Origin: Sulfitobacter marinus | GTDB lineage: Bacteria; Pseudomonadota; Alphaproteobacteria; Rhodobacterales; Rhodobacteraceae | Assembly: GCF_900116285.1 (NCBI RefSeq) | Contig: NZ_FPAJ01000007.1 | Coordinates: 79,363 to 143,362 of the forward strand | Direction of reading: 5' to 3' | DNA length: 64,000 bases | Shown: positions 35,690 through 44,716 of the stretch, piece after piece | How positions within the stretch are numbered: position 1 is the stretch's first letter | How the letters are laid out: each line of letters starts with the position of its first letter | Program-made: the position numbers and the translations under genes | The notes under the pieces: generated by a model | Told to the model about the DNA's origin: nothing | The model's input: the letters and a program-made list of their open reading frames with translations, nothing else | Database searches by the model: none

Positions 35690-36019
35690 ATGGCGCGGCT
35701 GACAGCGCGTTTCTGGGTCGACGCCTATTTGGCGCGGCTACGTGTCTTTGATATTCCTGCGTTTGTTGTGGCGCATGGCGATGACACTGGCGGGATCGTT
35801 CTGGTCAAGCTATCGACCCTTGATGGGAATGCGGCGCTGTTTCACAAGAGCTTTGATCTGGTGAGCGGTGAGCGCGCGTGGGTCGAGATGACTAGCGGGA
35901 CCGACGCCGATGTAGATGCGTCTATCGCCAAGCAACGCGGCTTTGATCCTGATCTTTGGGTGATTGAGGTTGAGGATCGTCAGGGCCGGCATTTATTGTT
36001 TGAGGAAGGGTTGAGCTGA
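35690..36019 (+). CDS. DUF1491-family protein
   Basis: 109 residues starting [17 protein letters not shown]. The acidic core [18 protein letters not shown], and the C-terminal [17 protein letters not shown] match DUF1491, a short alphaproteobacterial family always close to era/recO. Function unknown. Stop and recO start overlap by one base (TGATG), so it is coupled to recO. Confidence 0.88.
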   Translation: MARLTARFWVDAYLARLRVFDIPAFVVAHGDDTGGIVLVKLSTLDGNAALFHKSFDLVSGERAWVEMTSGTDADVDASIAKQRGFDPDLWVIEVEDRQGRHLLFEEGLS

Positions 36020-36744
36020 TGGAGTGGCGCGATCAGGGTATATTGCTGAGCGCGCGGCGACATGGGGAAACCTCGGCGATTATTGAGGTGTTCACCCCCT
36101 CGCAGGGGCGGCATGCTGGCATTGTTCGAGGCGGGACAAGTCGTAAGATCGCGCCGATCCTGCAGCCCGGTGCGCAGATCGACGTGGCGTGGCGCGCGCG
36201 GCTTGAGGATCATATCGGCGCTTTTACGGTCGAGCCGGTGCGCAGCCGCGCGGTGACGGCGATGCAGGACCGGCTCAGCCTTGCAGGCCTGAACACGGTC
36301 ACTGCTTTGTTGTCGTTCTCGCTGCCGGAGCGTGAGCCACATGCCCCATTGTATCACCGCACACAAACATTGTTGGATTTGCTGGATCAGGGTGATCTAT
36401 GGCCGCTCGCGTATCTGCAATGGGAGCTTAGCCTCCTGGAAGAGCTTGGCTATGGTTTGGATTTAAGCGCCTGCGCCGTGACGGGCGCATCCGAGGGGCT
36501 GGTGTTCGTGTCACCCAAGTCTGGCCGGGCCGTGACCCGTGAGGGCGCTGGCGAGTGGGCTGACAAAATGTTGCCTTTGCCGCCGGTATTGCGGGGGGAA
36601 GGTGATGCGGCGAATGACGAGATCGCTGCAGGCCTTAAAACGACGGGCTATTTTCTGGAGCACCGTCTGGCCCGCGATCTAGGAGGGAAGCCGCTTCCAG
36701 AGGCACGCGCACGTTTTATCGACGCGTTCAGTCGACAGCGTTGA
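36019..36744 (+). CDS. recO: DNA repair protein RecO
   Basis: 241 residues. RecO with RecR loads RecA onto SSB-coated gaps. The N-terminal OB-fold has [20 protein letters not shown] and [13 protein letters not shown]; the helical part follows ([21 protein letters not shown]) with a single Cys rather than a full zinc finger. Its 3' end overlaps by 17 bp the convergent META-domain gene. Confidence 0.94.
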   Translation: MEWRDQGILLSARRHGETSAIIEVFTPSQGRHAGIVRGGTSRKIAPILQPGAQIDVAWRARLEDHIGAFTVEPVRSRAVTAMQDRLSLAGLNTVTALLSFSLPEREPHAPLYHRTQTLLDLLDQGDLWPLAYLQWELSLLEELGYGLDLSACAVTGASEGLVFVSPKSGRAVTREGAGEWADKMLPLPPVLRGEGDAANDEIAAGLKTTGYFLEHRLARDLGGKPLPEARARFIDAFSRQR

Positions 36745-37123
36745 AGACCATCATTAGCCCGTCGGTATTGGACACGATCATCGTGTCGCCGAGGACTTCG
36801 GATATCGACGCGGTAGACAGTGCATCAAAGAACGCCATCTCTTGGGCCAAGGCCGGGCAGGCCATTTTGGTTGAAACGACTTGCGTCACGTTGAACCAAG
36901 GATAAGGGACATCCAAGGTCGCAGAGAAGCGGTTGCAGGGGCTGTTACCTGCGAGTTTGTGCTTTGCCGGGAAGGTGAGGGTCGCCGTGTTTGCGAACGC
37001 CGCGCCGTTCAATTCGACCAACTGCCATGTCTTGTCGGCCCCGCCATAGCTGCGCAGGGTTTCGTCGGCATCGCACCCCGCAAGAAGGGCGAGGGGCAGC
37101 GCGAGCGCGGCGGGGTGAAGCAT
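36728..37123 (-). CDS. META-domain (HslJ-like) lipoprotein
   Basis: 131 residues. Signal peptide with lipobox LAGC ([17 protein letters not shown]), so membrane anchored. The mature part has the META pattern [24 protein letters not shown] and [16 protein letters not shown] (two conserved cysteines likely bonded). META proteins are linked to heat shock and envelope stress. Start ATG at 37123 begins the signal peptide. It lies between recO (overlapping tails) and the acyl-CoA dehydrogenase. Confidence 0.82.
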   Translation of the reverse strand: MLHPAALALPLALLAGCDADETLRSYGGADKTWQLVELNGAAFANTATLTFPAKHKLAGNSPCNRFSATLDVPYPWFNVTQVVSTKMACPALAQEMAFFDALSTASISEVLGDTMIVSNTDGLMMVFNAVD

Positions 37124-37187
37124 GTTTAGCCCTCGTTTGGGTATCTGCCCGACATGGTTTGTGCCGGATAGATGATAATCGTGTGGA

Positions 37188-38873
37188 TTAACCAAGCAAG
37201 CGGCGCGCGATCACCTGAGCCTGAATTTCTGCCGCACCTTCAAAGATGTTCAGGATGCGAGCATCGCACAACACGCGGCTGATCTTGTACTCGAGCGCAA
37301 AGCCGTTGCCGCCATGGATTTGCAGGCCATTGTCGGCCGCGGCCCAAGCGACGCGAGCCCCCAACAGTTTGGCCATGCCAGCCTCGACATCGCAGCGGCG
37401 CCCCTCGTCTTTCTCGAACGCCGAGAAATAGGTCAGCTGGCGGGCAATCATGATTTCCACGGCCATCATCGCCAGCTTTGACGAAACGCGGGGGAAGTTA
37501 ATCAGGGATTTGCCAAATTGCTTGCGGTCGATCGCATATTGCATGGCGATATCCAGCGCCGATTGCGCGACGCCGATTGCACGTGCGGCTGTTTGGATGC
37601 GCGCGGATTCAAAGGTTTCCATCAACTGTTTAAAGCCTTTGCCTTCTTCGCCGCCCAGCAGGTTCTCACCTTTGACCTGAAATCCGTCGAAGGCCAGTTC
37701 GTATTCTTTCATACCACGATAGCCGAGCACTTCGATTTCGCCGCCGGTCATGCCATCGGTTGGAAAGGGGTTCGCATCATCGCCGGGTGTCTTTTCGGCC
37801 AAGAACATCGAAAGACCTTTGTAGTCTGTCGTGTTGGGGTTGGTGCGGGCCAGCAATGTCATGACATGGGTCCGTGCGGCGTGGGTGATCCAGGTCTTGT
37901 TGCCCGTAACACTGTAGTTTTCGCCATCCTTCACGGCGCGGGTCCGCAGAGATCCAAGATCAGACCCTGTATTCGGTTCGGTGAATACCGCAGTTGGCAG
38001 GGTTTCCGCGCTAGAGATACGCGGCAGCCATTTGGCTTTTTGTTCGTCTGTCCCGCCTGCGAGGATCAGTTCCGCCGCGATTTCAGACCGGGTCGCGAGG
38101 GAGCCCACACCGATGTAGCCGCGCGAGAGTTCTTCGGACACGACACACATGGACGCCTTGGACAGACCAAAACCGCCGAATTCTTCTGGGATGGTCAGGC
38201 CAAAGACACCCATTTCAGCCAGCTCGTTGATGACTTCGAGCGGGATCAGTTCATCCTTGAGGTGCCATTCATGGGCAAAAGGTTCGACCTTTTCCACGGC
38301 ATAGCGGCGGAATTGCTCGCGAATCATTTCCAGTTCTTCGTCGAGGCCGGATTGCCCGACCATGACGTTGGCGGCCTGTTCCTGCATCAGTTCGACCAGA
38401 CGAGTGCGGGCGGCTTGGGTATTGCCGTGCTGGGTAAGCGTCTGGATGGCAGGGTTCATGAGGCCGCGTTGCGCGTCTTGGCCCAAGCCCATATCCTGAA
38501 GGCGCAGGATTTCACCCTGGTTCATCTGGATGCCGCCGTAGATCTGCCAAAGGTATTCGCCGAAAGCGATTTGATGAATAAGCGCCTCGGTTTCACCGAA
38601 CTTGCCGTCAGTGCTTAGCTTTTTGGCCCAAAGCTGCATCTGGTTCAAAGATTGCGCATATGTCGCTAGCCACGCTAGGCCATGTGCGGCAGTCTGGTTC
38701 GCTTCGACCAAACCGTTTGAGACGCGCCCATCAACTGACACCATGTCGCGCACAGATGCTTTGGCTTTGTCCAAAATCTCGTCGACGGGGGCCAATGCCT
38801 GCCCGGTCAATTCAAGAAGATCACCAAGTATGACTTGCGCGCCGCCGGTCAAGCCGTGTCCATCATGTGCCAT
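37188..38873 (-). CDS. mcd: Acyl-CoA dehydrogenase, probable (2S)-methylsuccinyl-CoA dehydrogenase
   Basis: 561 residues, longer than ordinary acyl-CoA dehydrogenases (about 380). About 150 N-terminal residues form a helical extension; the catalytic part shows VFGLTIPEEFGGFGLS, TAVFTEPNTGSDLGSLRTRA, RIQTAARAIGVAQSALDIAM, RKQFGKSLINFP and IHGGNGFALEY. This long form with an N-terminal extension matches the Mcd enzyme of the ethylmalonyl-CoA pathway, which oxidises methylsuccinyl-CoA to mesaconyl-CoA and passes electrons to ETF, encoded at 51.4-53.1 kb. Another long acyl-CoA dehydrogenase is the alternative. Confidence 0.8.
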   Translation of the reverse strand: MAHDGHGLTGGAQVILGDLLELTGQALAPVDEILDKAKASVRDMVSVDGRVSNGLVEANQTAAHGLAWLATYAQSLNQMQLWAKKLSTDGKFGETEALIHQIAFGEYLWQIYGGIQMNQGEILRLQDMGLGQDAQRGLMNPAIQTLTQHGNTQAARTRLVELMQEQAANVMVGQSGLDEELEMIREQFRRYAVEKVEPFAHEWHLKDELIPLEVINELAEMGVFGLTIPEEFGGFGLSKASMCVVSEELSRGYIGVGSLATRSEIAAELILAGGTDEQKAKWLPRISSAETLPTAVFTEPNTGSDLGSLRTRAVKDGENYSVTGNKTWITHAARTHVMTLLARTNPNTTDYKGLSMFLAEKTPGDDANPFPTDGMTGGEIEVLGYRGMKEYELAFDGFQVKGENLLGGEEGKGFKQLMETFESARIQTAARAIGVAQSALDIAMQYAIDRKQFGKSLINFPRVSSKLAMMAVEIMIARQLTYFSAFEKDEGRRCDVEAGMAKLLGARVAWAAADNGLQIHGGNGFALEYKISRVLCDARILNIFEGAAEIQAQVIARRLLG

Positions 38874-38940
38874 TTCATCAGTCCTTTTCTAGCTTATGAG
38901 GGGGATACCCCTTTCGCAGGTGCAGCACAATAAAGATACG

Positions 38941-38966
38941 TTTTCATGCGTCAGTTTGGATGAAAA
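38941..38966. promoter_or_regulatory. Inverted repeat upstream of mcd
   Basis: TTTTCAT-N12-ATGAAAA: perfect 7-bp arms in the 145-bp gap between mcd and the divergent permease gene. Possible operator; the binding protein is unknown. Confidence 0.4.
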
Positions 38967-39018
38967 TTACGCGGCGGAATTCCCGTGCACTCCTCACTTC
39001 ACCTGATATGACGGCGTC

Positions 39019-39786
39019 ATGGATATACTTTTTGCATTTTTGACGCTGCAGCAATTGGTCTTTGCCTTTGGTATCGCCCTGGTGGCGGGGTTCATCAAAG
39101 GGGTCGTGGGATTCGCGATGCCTTTGGTGTTGATTTCCGGGCTGACCTTTTTTCTGCCGCCTGAAATTGCATTAGCGGGTCTGATATTTCCCACTGTGGC
39201 GACGAACCTGTTTCAGGCGTTGCGTCAAGGATTGCACGCGGCGTGGGCGTCAACGCGGATGTTTAAGGTGTTTCTGATATCTGGGTGCATCATGCTGGTT
39301 CTATCCGCACAGATGGTACGTTTTTTATCACCGCAGGCAATGGCGCTGGTGATCGGTGTGCCGATTACGCTGTTTGCGCTGTGGCAGCTTGCCGGGCAGC
39401 GCTTTAGCCTTGCGCAGAGATCTACCAAGGTTGAGCTGCTGGTGGGCGGCTTTGCGGGGGCAGTGGGCGGCGTCTCAGGTGTTTGGGGGCCGCCAACGGT
39501 TGCGTATTTGACGGCGCTTGGCACGCCCAAGAAGGACCAGATGCGCGTACAAGGCGTGATTTACGGCCTCGGCGCTGTTGCGCTGCTTTTTGCGCATTTC
39601 GGGTCTGGGGTGCTGCGGGCCGAGACTGTCCCGTTTTCAATTGCCATGATTATGCCTGCCCTTATCGGTATGTGGTTGGGCAGCCAGATCATGGATCGGA
39701 TTGATCAGGCGTCGTTTCGAAAAGCGACGCTTGTCATTCTTTTAATTGCAGGCGCTAACCTCGTGCGCCGCGGGCTGATGGGCTAA
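39019..39786 (+). CDS. TauE/SafE (TSUP) family permease
   Basis: 255 residues with seven to eight membrane helices. The two family repeats are visible: ALVAGFIKGVVGFAMPLVL and GFAGAVGGVSGVWGPPTVAY. TSUP proteins export or import sulfonates, sulfite and other organic anions. No neighbouring catabolic genes point to a substrate. Convergent with the XRE gene, four bases apart. Confidence 0.9.
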   Translation: MDILFAFLTLQQLVFAFGIALVAGFIKGVVGFAMPLVLISGLTFFLPPEIALAGLIFPTVATNLFQALRQGLHAAWASTRMFKVFLISGCIMLVLSAQMVRFLSPQAMALVIGVPITLFALWQLAGQRFSLAQRSTKVELLVGGFAGAVGGVSGVWGPPTVAYLTALGTPKKDQMRVQGVIYGLGAVALLFAHFGSGVLRAETVPFSIAMIMPALIGMWLGSQIMDRIDQASFRKATLVILLIAGANLVRRGLMG

Positions 39787-39790
39787 CGCC

Positions 39791-40150
39791 TCAGCCTTGG
39801 CGCGCAACAGTGACGCCGGAGACATCTTCGATGAATGTCACAATACGCGACTTAACCCCGTCGTCACGGATCGATGCCAGCGCGCTAACGATTTCGACGC
39901 TAGGATCGCTTTTGGGCGCATCGTTGGTGTTGTCGTGCAACCCTTCGAAGAAATACGACGGTGCGACGTTCAGGATCTGAGACAGTTCAAACAGACGGCT
40001 GGCGGCGACGCGGTTCGATCCGATTTCGTATTTCTGAATTTGCTGGAAGGACAGGTTGAGTTGCTTGGCAACATCGGTTTGGGACAGACGACGTAGGGTG
40101 CGAATTTGCTTCAGCTTTTTACCTACATGAACATCTACGGGATGGGACAT
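39791..40150 (-). CDS. XRE-family helix-turn-helix regulator
   Basis: 119 residues. It begins MSHPVDVHVGKKLKQIRTLR; the HTH is RRLSQTDVAKQLNLSFQQIQ and KYEIGSNRVAASRLFELS, with a C-terminal acidic region. This exact N-terminus type marks a regulator family widespread in alphaproteobacteria (some members act in cell cycle or stress control). The ATG at 40150 fits the family; an ATG ten codons upstream is less likely. Divergent from the LysR-HTH gene at 40304. Confidence 0.9.
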   Translation of the reverse strand: MSHPVDVHVGKKLKQIRTLRRLSQTDVAKQLNLSFQQIQKYEIGSNRVAASRLFELSQILNVAPSYFFEGLHDNTNDAPKSDPSVEIVSALASIRDDGVKSRIVTFIEDVSGVTVARQG

Positions 40151-40303
40151 AATCACTAATACCTCTGGTTGTTGTCCCATAGTCATCGCCAGAACTCGTA
40201 TTCCGATCAATTGGGTAGTTATTTTCAATTTGTGGTTATCAATGCACCCTAGACGTGTTACAAATGTGGTATTAAGGTATTATAAATTTACCATCGGATA
40301 GTT

Positions 40304-41200
40304 ATGACTAAAGAAATGAAAATTGAAGCTATGGAAAAAGTGGGCCAGAAAGCGCCGGCTTTGCTGTATGAAATGATACGTTCTTTCGTGGTGCTTGCGG
40401 ATACGTTGAACCTGAGCCACGCCGTTACAAAGCTGGACAGTACGCGCCAAACCGTTAGGCGACACATTGCCAATCTTGAAGAAAGAATGGGCCATACTTT
40501 GTTTGTGGTCGATAATCGTCGATATCAGCTGACCGACGTTGGCCGTGAAGTATTGCCAGAGGCGATCGAGCTACTTGGGCGCGGGGATATTTGGTCTACA
40601 GGTAAGATTCGGAACATCGATGGGCTACTTCAACTGTCGCATGAGCAGCCAAACGGTTGGACATTTTACCAACAGCAGCAGCCTTTGACCCAAATCTGGC
40701 AGGGCGAATCATCCATGCTTCGCGAATCTTTCAAGGGTTGGGTTCAAAGCAACGGCGAGTTAGACAATCCGAATTTTGAAGAACACCGTCCCTATATTCT
40801 GGTTTATCGCGATTCACCCAATGGGTGGCTATGCGTCGAAGTAGGGGAGGAATCGTTCTATACTAAATGGTGGGGCTGGAAAAACGCGCGCAGCAGTATC
40901 GGACGCCCGTTGGGGCAGTTCCCGGGCGGCCCGGAATTCGAGGCGATGCTTGATGTCCCGTTTCGCGAGGTGCAGGCCAACGGTGGGGTTCGGCTGGACG
41001 AAGTCGTGACCCAAATTCCGCGCGAAGAAGGCGGTGGCCCTATCCCGTTGGCATACAAAAGGCTTTTGATGGCCAGCCGGTTCCCCGACGGAAGCTTTGC
41101 CTTGATTGCTGTCATTGACAGATCGCGGTCTATTACGATTTCGGGGCTTGATCAGTCGACGCTTAAGGTGATGCCATCAGATGCGATTGTCTCATTCTGA
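40304..41200 (+). CDS. LysR-type HTH fused to an unrecognised C-terminal domain
   Basis: 298 residues. Residues about 20-85 form a LysR-like winged helix (SFVVLADTLNLSHAVTKL, STRQTVRRHIANLEERMG, then TLFVVDNRRYQLTDVGREVL). The rest is not a recognisable LysR substrate domain: it is rich in Trp and aromatic residues (NGWTFYQQQQPLTQIW, FYTKWWGWKNARSSIGRP) and contains EFEAMLDVPFREVQANGG and LIAVIDRSRSITISG, suggesting a sensor barrel of PAS/heme-NO or similar size. Upstream DNA is AT-rich. It may control the next gene, 80 bp on. Family identity of the C-terminal domain is unknown to me. Confidence 0.75.
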   Translation: MTKEMKIEAMEKVGQKAPALLYEMIRSFVVLADTLNLSHAVTKLDSTRQTVRRHIANLEERMGHTLFVVDNRRYQLTDVGREVLPEAIELLGRGDIWSTGKIRNIDGLLQLSHEQPNGWTFYQQQQPLTQIWQGESSMLRESFKGWVQSNGELDNPNFEEHRPYILVYRDSPNGWLCVEVGEESFYTKWWGWKNARSSIGRPLGQFPGGPEFEAMLDVPFREVQANGGVRLDEVVTQIPREEGGGPIPLAYKRLLMASRFPDGSFALIAVIDRSRSITISGLDQSTLKVMPSDAIVSF

Positions 41201-41246
41201 CCCGAATTTAAAAAAAACGAGCGCATTATCCCCATTTGAGTTAACC

Positions 41247-41267
41247 TTAATCCTGTAAATGGATTAA
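41247..41267 (+). promoter_or_regulatory. Inverted repeat abutting the ribosome site of the gene at 41281
   Basis: TTAATCC-N7-GGATTAA: perfect 7-bp arms. The right arm touches the Shine-Dalgarno AAAGGAG (41266-41272), eight bases before the ATG. Either a protein operator or a hairpin that hides the ribosome site. Confidence 0.5.
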
Positions 41268-41280
41268 AGGAGAATTTCAG

Positions 41281-41997
41281 ATGACGCTGCACCGCTTTCA
41301 AGAAGGGGACCGATTCATAGCGAATGGTATGGCTCTTTTGAGCCAAGCAGGGATCAGCCTGACGGTTGGGTACGATTTTAACGAGTATACAGAAATCCTG
41401 AAAGAAGCACGTCCCGGGCACCTGTTGGGGATGCCCTTCGACCCTAAACTGCATGAAATGAACGAGGATAACGCGTTCTGGATCGTTGGCCGAAACGCCA
41501 AAGGCGACGTCATGCATACTCAGGCAATGCGTTTGCTTGATCTCGGTGGGACGAGCCTTGCAGAATATTTGCGACGTTCGTTTACAGAGTTTCCACCGCC
41601 CGGTGTGGATATCGACCTGCAGCGATCAAGGTATCGCGCGGGGCCGGGCGCACAGCGGATCGCCGGTACGGTGGCCTATCACGGAGAGTTCTGGGTCGGT
41701 ACGACGCCACGTGAGTTCCGCAATGCTGGCCTGTCCTCGATCTTGGGACGGTACGCTTTCTGGCAGTCAATTCAGCACTGGAACCCCGATCACATCATCG
41801 CCTTCATGCAAAATTCAGTAGTTCTCAAAGGGTTTCCCGCCCGACATGGCTATATGCATACGGAACCTGGCACGCTTCGTTGGTTCCTGACCGGTCAGGA
41901 TACACCGATCGAAGGGTTCATGGCGTATATGTCAAACGAGGATCTGCGGTTTATCCTTGAGATGCCCATGTCTGACATGGCTGCACAGGCTGCCTAA
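41281..41997 (+). CDS. Unknown protein, possible GNAT-like fold
   Basis: 238 residues, soluble, no signal. The stretch FRNAGLSSILGRYAFWQSIQ resembles the acetyl-CoA loop and helix of GNAT acyltransferases, and the preceding strands (DNAFWIVGRNAKGDVMHTQA, AYHGEFWV) would suit such a sheet, but the Q/RxxGxG/A motif is not convincing. A good AAAGGAG ribosome site and a strong terminator frame the gene. It follows the LysR-HTH gene at 40304 and may be its target. Function unknown. Confidence 0.7.
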   Translation: MTLHRFQEGDRFIANGMALLSQAGISLTVGYDFNEYTEILKEARPGHLLGMPFDPKLHEMNEDNAFWIVGRNAKGDVMHTQAMRLLDLGGTSLAEYLRRSFTEFPPPGVDIDLQRSRYRAGPGAQRIAGTVAYHGEFWVGTTPREFRNAGLSSILGRYAFWQSIQHWNPDHIIAFMQNSVVLKGFPARHGYMHTEPGTLRWFLTGQDTPIEGFMAYMSNEDLRFILEMPMSDMAAQAA

Positions 41998-41999
41998 AC

Positions 42000-42031
42000 A
42001 AAAAGAGCCGCGGATTGCCGCGGCTCTTTTT
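42000..42031. terminator. Strong bidirectional terminator before pckA
   Basis: AAAAAGAGCCGCGG-ATTG-CCGCGGCTCTTTTT: perfect 14-bp stem including A/T flanks, 4-base loop. It lies between convergent genes and serves both. Confidence 0.93.
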
Positions 42032-42049
42032 CAGTCTTTGATCTGGGGC

Positions 42050-43648
42050 CTAGCCGATTGCGGCGGCTTTCACGTCTTCGTCGATATAGGGCATGTATTG
42101 CTCAAAATTCTCCGAGAACATGTTGACCAGTTTCGCGGCTTGGCGGTCATAGGATTCAGGGTTGTCCCACGTGCGGCGCGGATCCAGCAGAATATCCGCA
42201 ACCCCATTGACCGATACAGGGACCTGGAAGCCAAAATTCGGGTCTTTGCGGTACTCAACGTCCGCCATCGATCCCTCAAGGGCTGCTGTCAAAAGAGCCC
42301 GTGTTGCCTTGATCGGCATGCGGCTGCCGGTGCCATACGCGCCGCCGGTCCAACCGGTGTTCACCAGCCAGCAGGTTGCGCCGTGGGTTGCGATCTTTTC
42401 GCGCAAAAGGTTGCCGTATACTTCGGGTCGGCGGGGCATGAACGGTGCACCAAAGCATGTCGAAAACGTGGGCTCAGGTTCGGTCACGCCGCGCTCGGTG
42501 CCAGCAACTTTAGAGGTGAAGCCAGATAGGAAGTGGTACATGGCCTGCGCCGGCGTCAGGCGTGCGATGGGAGGCAAGACGCCGAATGCATCGCAGGTCA
42601 GCATGATGATGTTCTTGGGGTGACCACCCGTCGCCTTGGCCGATGCATTAGAGATATAGTGCAGCGGATAGGCGCAGCGCATATTCGCAGTCAGGGAGTC
42701 ATCATCAAAGTCGAGGTCTTTGGTTTCTTCGTCAAAGACCATGTTTTCGATGACAGTGCCGAATTTCTCGGTCGTCGCATAGATCTCAGGTTCGGCTTCG
42801 CGGCTTAGGTTGATGGTCTTGGCATAGCATCCCCCCTCGAAGTTGAAGGTGCCATTGTCGGACCAGCCGTGTTCATCGTCACCGATCAAGGTGCGGCCCG
42901 GATCGGCGGAAAGCGTGGTTTTACCGGTGCCAGACAGGCCAAAGAACACCGCTGTGTCCACCGGGTTTCCGGTTGCATGGTTGGCCGAGCAGTGCATCGG
43001 CATGATGCCTTTTTCAGGCAACAGATAGTTCAGCAGGGTAAAGACAGACTTCTTGTTCTCGCCTGCGTATTCCGTGCCGCCAATCAGGATGATCTTTTTG
43101 TCAAAGTTCATCGCAATCACTGTTTCCGAGCGGCAATCATGTTTTGCTGGATCAGCTGAAAAGCTGGGGCAGTTGATCACCGTGAAGTCCGCGATGAAAT
43201 CATCCAGCGCGTCGCGCTCGGGGCGGCGCAGCATGTGGCGGATGAAAAGCCCGTGCCAGGCCAGCTCCGTTACCATGCGAACGTTGATCGCGTGTTTGGG
43301 GTCGGCACCGCCAACAAGGTCCTGCACGAAATAGTCGCGGCCCTGCATATGTGCCAGCATGTCTTGATAAAGCGCGTCGAAGCCTTCAGGCGACATTTCA
43401 GCATTGTTTTCCCACCAGATCGTATCGGCAACGCTGTCGGTTTTGACGACATGTTTATCTTTGGGAGAGCGGCCAGTGAATTTTCCAGTGGTGACCAGAA
43501 AGGCACCGCCTTTGCCTAATGTGCCTTCTTCTCGCTTTAGCGCGGCTTCCACCAACGCAGGTTCAATCAAGTTGTAATAGACATTACCTAGCCCGCTCAT
43601 GCCTTGGTCTTCGAGGCGGAATTGCGGATTTACGCGGCCTAATGTCAT
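42050..43648 (-). CDS. pckA: Phosphoenolpyruvate carboxykinase (ATP)
   Basis: 532 residues. It converts oxaloacetate to PEP in gluconeogenesis. The P-loop [11 protein letters not shown] is at 237-247; the kinase-1a region FPLHY-like and [16 protein letters not shown] and [22 protein letters not shown] are present; [11 protein letters not shown] lies near the C-terminus. Start ATG at 43648 has AGGAG eight bases upstream; the in-frame extension upstream is not family-like. Divergent from chvI, an arrangement known from Agrobacterium and Sinorhizobium. Confidence 0.96.
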   Translation of the reverse strand: MTLGRVNPQFRLEDQGMSGLGNVYYNLIEPALVEAALKREEGTLGKGGAFLVTTGKFTGRSPKDKHVVKTDSVADTIWWENNAEMSPEGFDALYQDMLAHMQGRDYFVQDLVGGADPKHAINVRMVTELAWHGLFIRHMLRRPERDALDDFIADFTVINCPSFSADPAKHDCRSETVIAMNFDKKIILIGGTEYAGENKKSVFTLLNYLLPEKGIMPMHCSANHATGNPVDTAVFFGLSGTGKTTLSADPGRTLIGDDEHGWSDNGTFNFEGGCYAKTINLSREAEPEIYATTEKFGTVIENMVFDEETKDLDFDDDSLTANMRCAYPLHYISNASAKATGGHPKNIIMLTCDAFGVLPPIARLTPAQAMYHFLSGFTSKVAGTERGVTEPEPTFSTCFGAPFMPRRPEVYGNLLREKIATHGATCWLVNTGWTGGAYGTGSRMPIKATRALLTAALEGSMADVEYRKDPNFGFQVPVSVNGVADILLDPRRTWDNPESYDRQAAKLVNMFSENFEQYMPYIDEDVKAAAIG

Positions 43649-43864
43649 GTGATGTCTCCTGTAGGTGCGCCGGGGCGTGACGCCAGTTAGTGCATAAAAT
43701 GCTTGGTCTGCATGACCATAAGGGCGTCTTAGCACGGCGTTTTATCGGATGAACAGGCAGCTTTGACGCAGTTAGCGCCATCATTTTGTTCTTTGTTGGC
43801 TGGCACCCCAAACGAGCGGTTTTCAGCGAAGGTCAGTTTTGCAATTATGACACAGTGAGTGCGG

Positions 43865-43890
43865 CAATTTAGTCATTCCTAACTAAATTG
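43865..43890. promoter_or_regulatory. Inverted repeat CAATTTAGT-N8-ACTAAATTG
   Basis: Perfect 9-bp arms separated by CATTCCTA, 117 bp before the chvI start and 217 bp before pckA. AT-rich operator shape. The protein that binds it is unknown. Confidence 0.55.
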
Positions 43891-43952
43891 TGGGGGAAAT
43901 AAGGCCATAAGCTCGAGTGATTCGCACTTTAGCATTGATTCGCCAGCGAAAA

Positions 43953-43983
43953 TTGACGATCAGTGAAAGAAAAAAGTGATAAT
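43953..43983 (+). promoter_or_regulatory. Candidate chvI promoter
   Basis: TTGACG and GATAAT, spaced 19 bp (18 if read TGATAA), ending 23 bases before the chvI ATG. The spacer is long, so this is tentative. Confidence 0.35.
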
Positions 43984-44006
43984 TGAGCATTATAAGGAAA
44001 CGGGCG

Positions 44007-44708
44007 ATGTCAAAAATTGCATTGGTAGATGACGACAGGAACATCCTGACGTCGGTTTCGATGACTCTCGAAGCAGAAGGTTTTGAGGTCGAAACGTATA
44101 ATGACGGCCAGGCAGCGCTAGACGCTTTCAATAAAAAATTACCTGACATGGCGGTGCTTGATATTAAGATGCCCCGCATGGACGGGATGGACCTGCTGCA
44201 GCGTCTGCGCCAGAAAACCGCGATGCCGGTTATTTTCCTGACATCCAAAGATGACGAGATCGACGAGGTGCTTGGCCTGCGCATGGGGGCCGACGATTAT
44301 GTCAAAAAGCCCTTTAGCCAACGGCTGTTGGTTGAACGTATTCGCGCGCTATTGCGCCGCCAAGAAGCTGTTGAAACCAATGAGGTCGGCGACACCGAAG
44401 AAACCAAGGTTATCGACCGCGGCGATTTGCGTATGGACCCCTTGCGTCACGCAGTCAGCTGGAAGGGCAACGACGTTTCCTTAACCGTCACTGAGTTTTT
44501 GCTTTTGCAGGCATTGGCGCAGCGCCCTGGTTTTGTGAAGTCGCGCGACCAGTTGATGGACGTTGCATATGATGATCAGGTCTATGTGGACGACCGTACC
44601 ATCGACAGTCACATCAAACGTCTTCGCAAAAAGATGCGCTCGGCGGATGACACGTTCTCGGCGATTGAGACACTTTACGGTATCGGCTACAGATATAACG
44701 AGGAATGA
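44007..44708 (+). CDS. chvI: Response regulator ChvI (OmpR family)
   Basis: 233 residues. Receiver domain with acidic pocket VDDD (residues 7-10), phospho-acceptor Asp52 in VLDIKMP, and Lys in VKKPF; the C-terminal winged helix has [19 protein letters not shown] and [16 protein letters not shown]. ChvI is the alphaproteobacterial envelope/acid-response regulator paired with ChvG. Start ATG at 44007 with AAGGAAA upstream. chvG follows after 8 bp. Confidence 0.93.
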   Translation: MSKIALVDDDRNILTSVSMTLEAEGFEVETYNDGQAALDAFNKKLPDMAVLDIKMPRMDGMDLLQRLRQKTAMPVIFLTSKDDEIDEVLGLRMGADDYVKKPFSQRLLVERIRALLRRQEAVETNEVGDTEETKVIDRGDLRMDPLRHAVSWKGNDVSLTVTEFLLLQALAQRPGFVKSRDQLMDVAYDDQVYVDDRTIDSHIKRLRKKMRSADDTFSAIETLYGIGYRYNEE

Positions 44709-44716
44709 TCTGAGGG

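Larger units (their letters stand above)
43649..44006. promoter_or_regulatory. pckA-chvI divergent control region (358 bp)
   Basis: No gene found. It holds a perfect 9-bp inverted repeat (43865-43890), a possible chvI promoter (43953-43983), and AT-rich runs in its right half. The left 150 bp next to pckA shows no clear promoter to me. Control by ChvI of its own operon and of pckA is a reasonable inference from related bacteria. Confidence 0.55.

Noticed and set aside
37518..38618. 366-codon plus-strand frame inside the acyl-CoA dehydrogenase gene
   Set aside because: Antisense shadow; composition is His/Gly/Phe-rich as expected from reverse-complement of coding DNA.
40008..40018. GGTTCGATCC resembling a tRNA T-arm
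   Set aside because: Inside the XRE coding frame with no acceptor or anticodon stem around it; same for a GATTCGAACC in the NYN gene.
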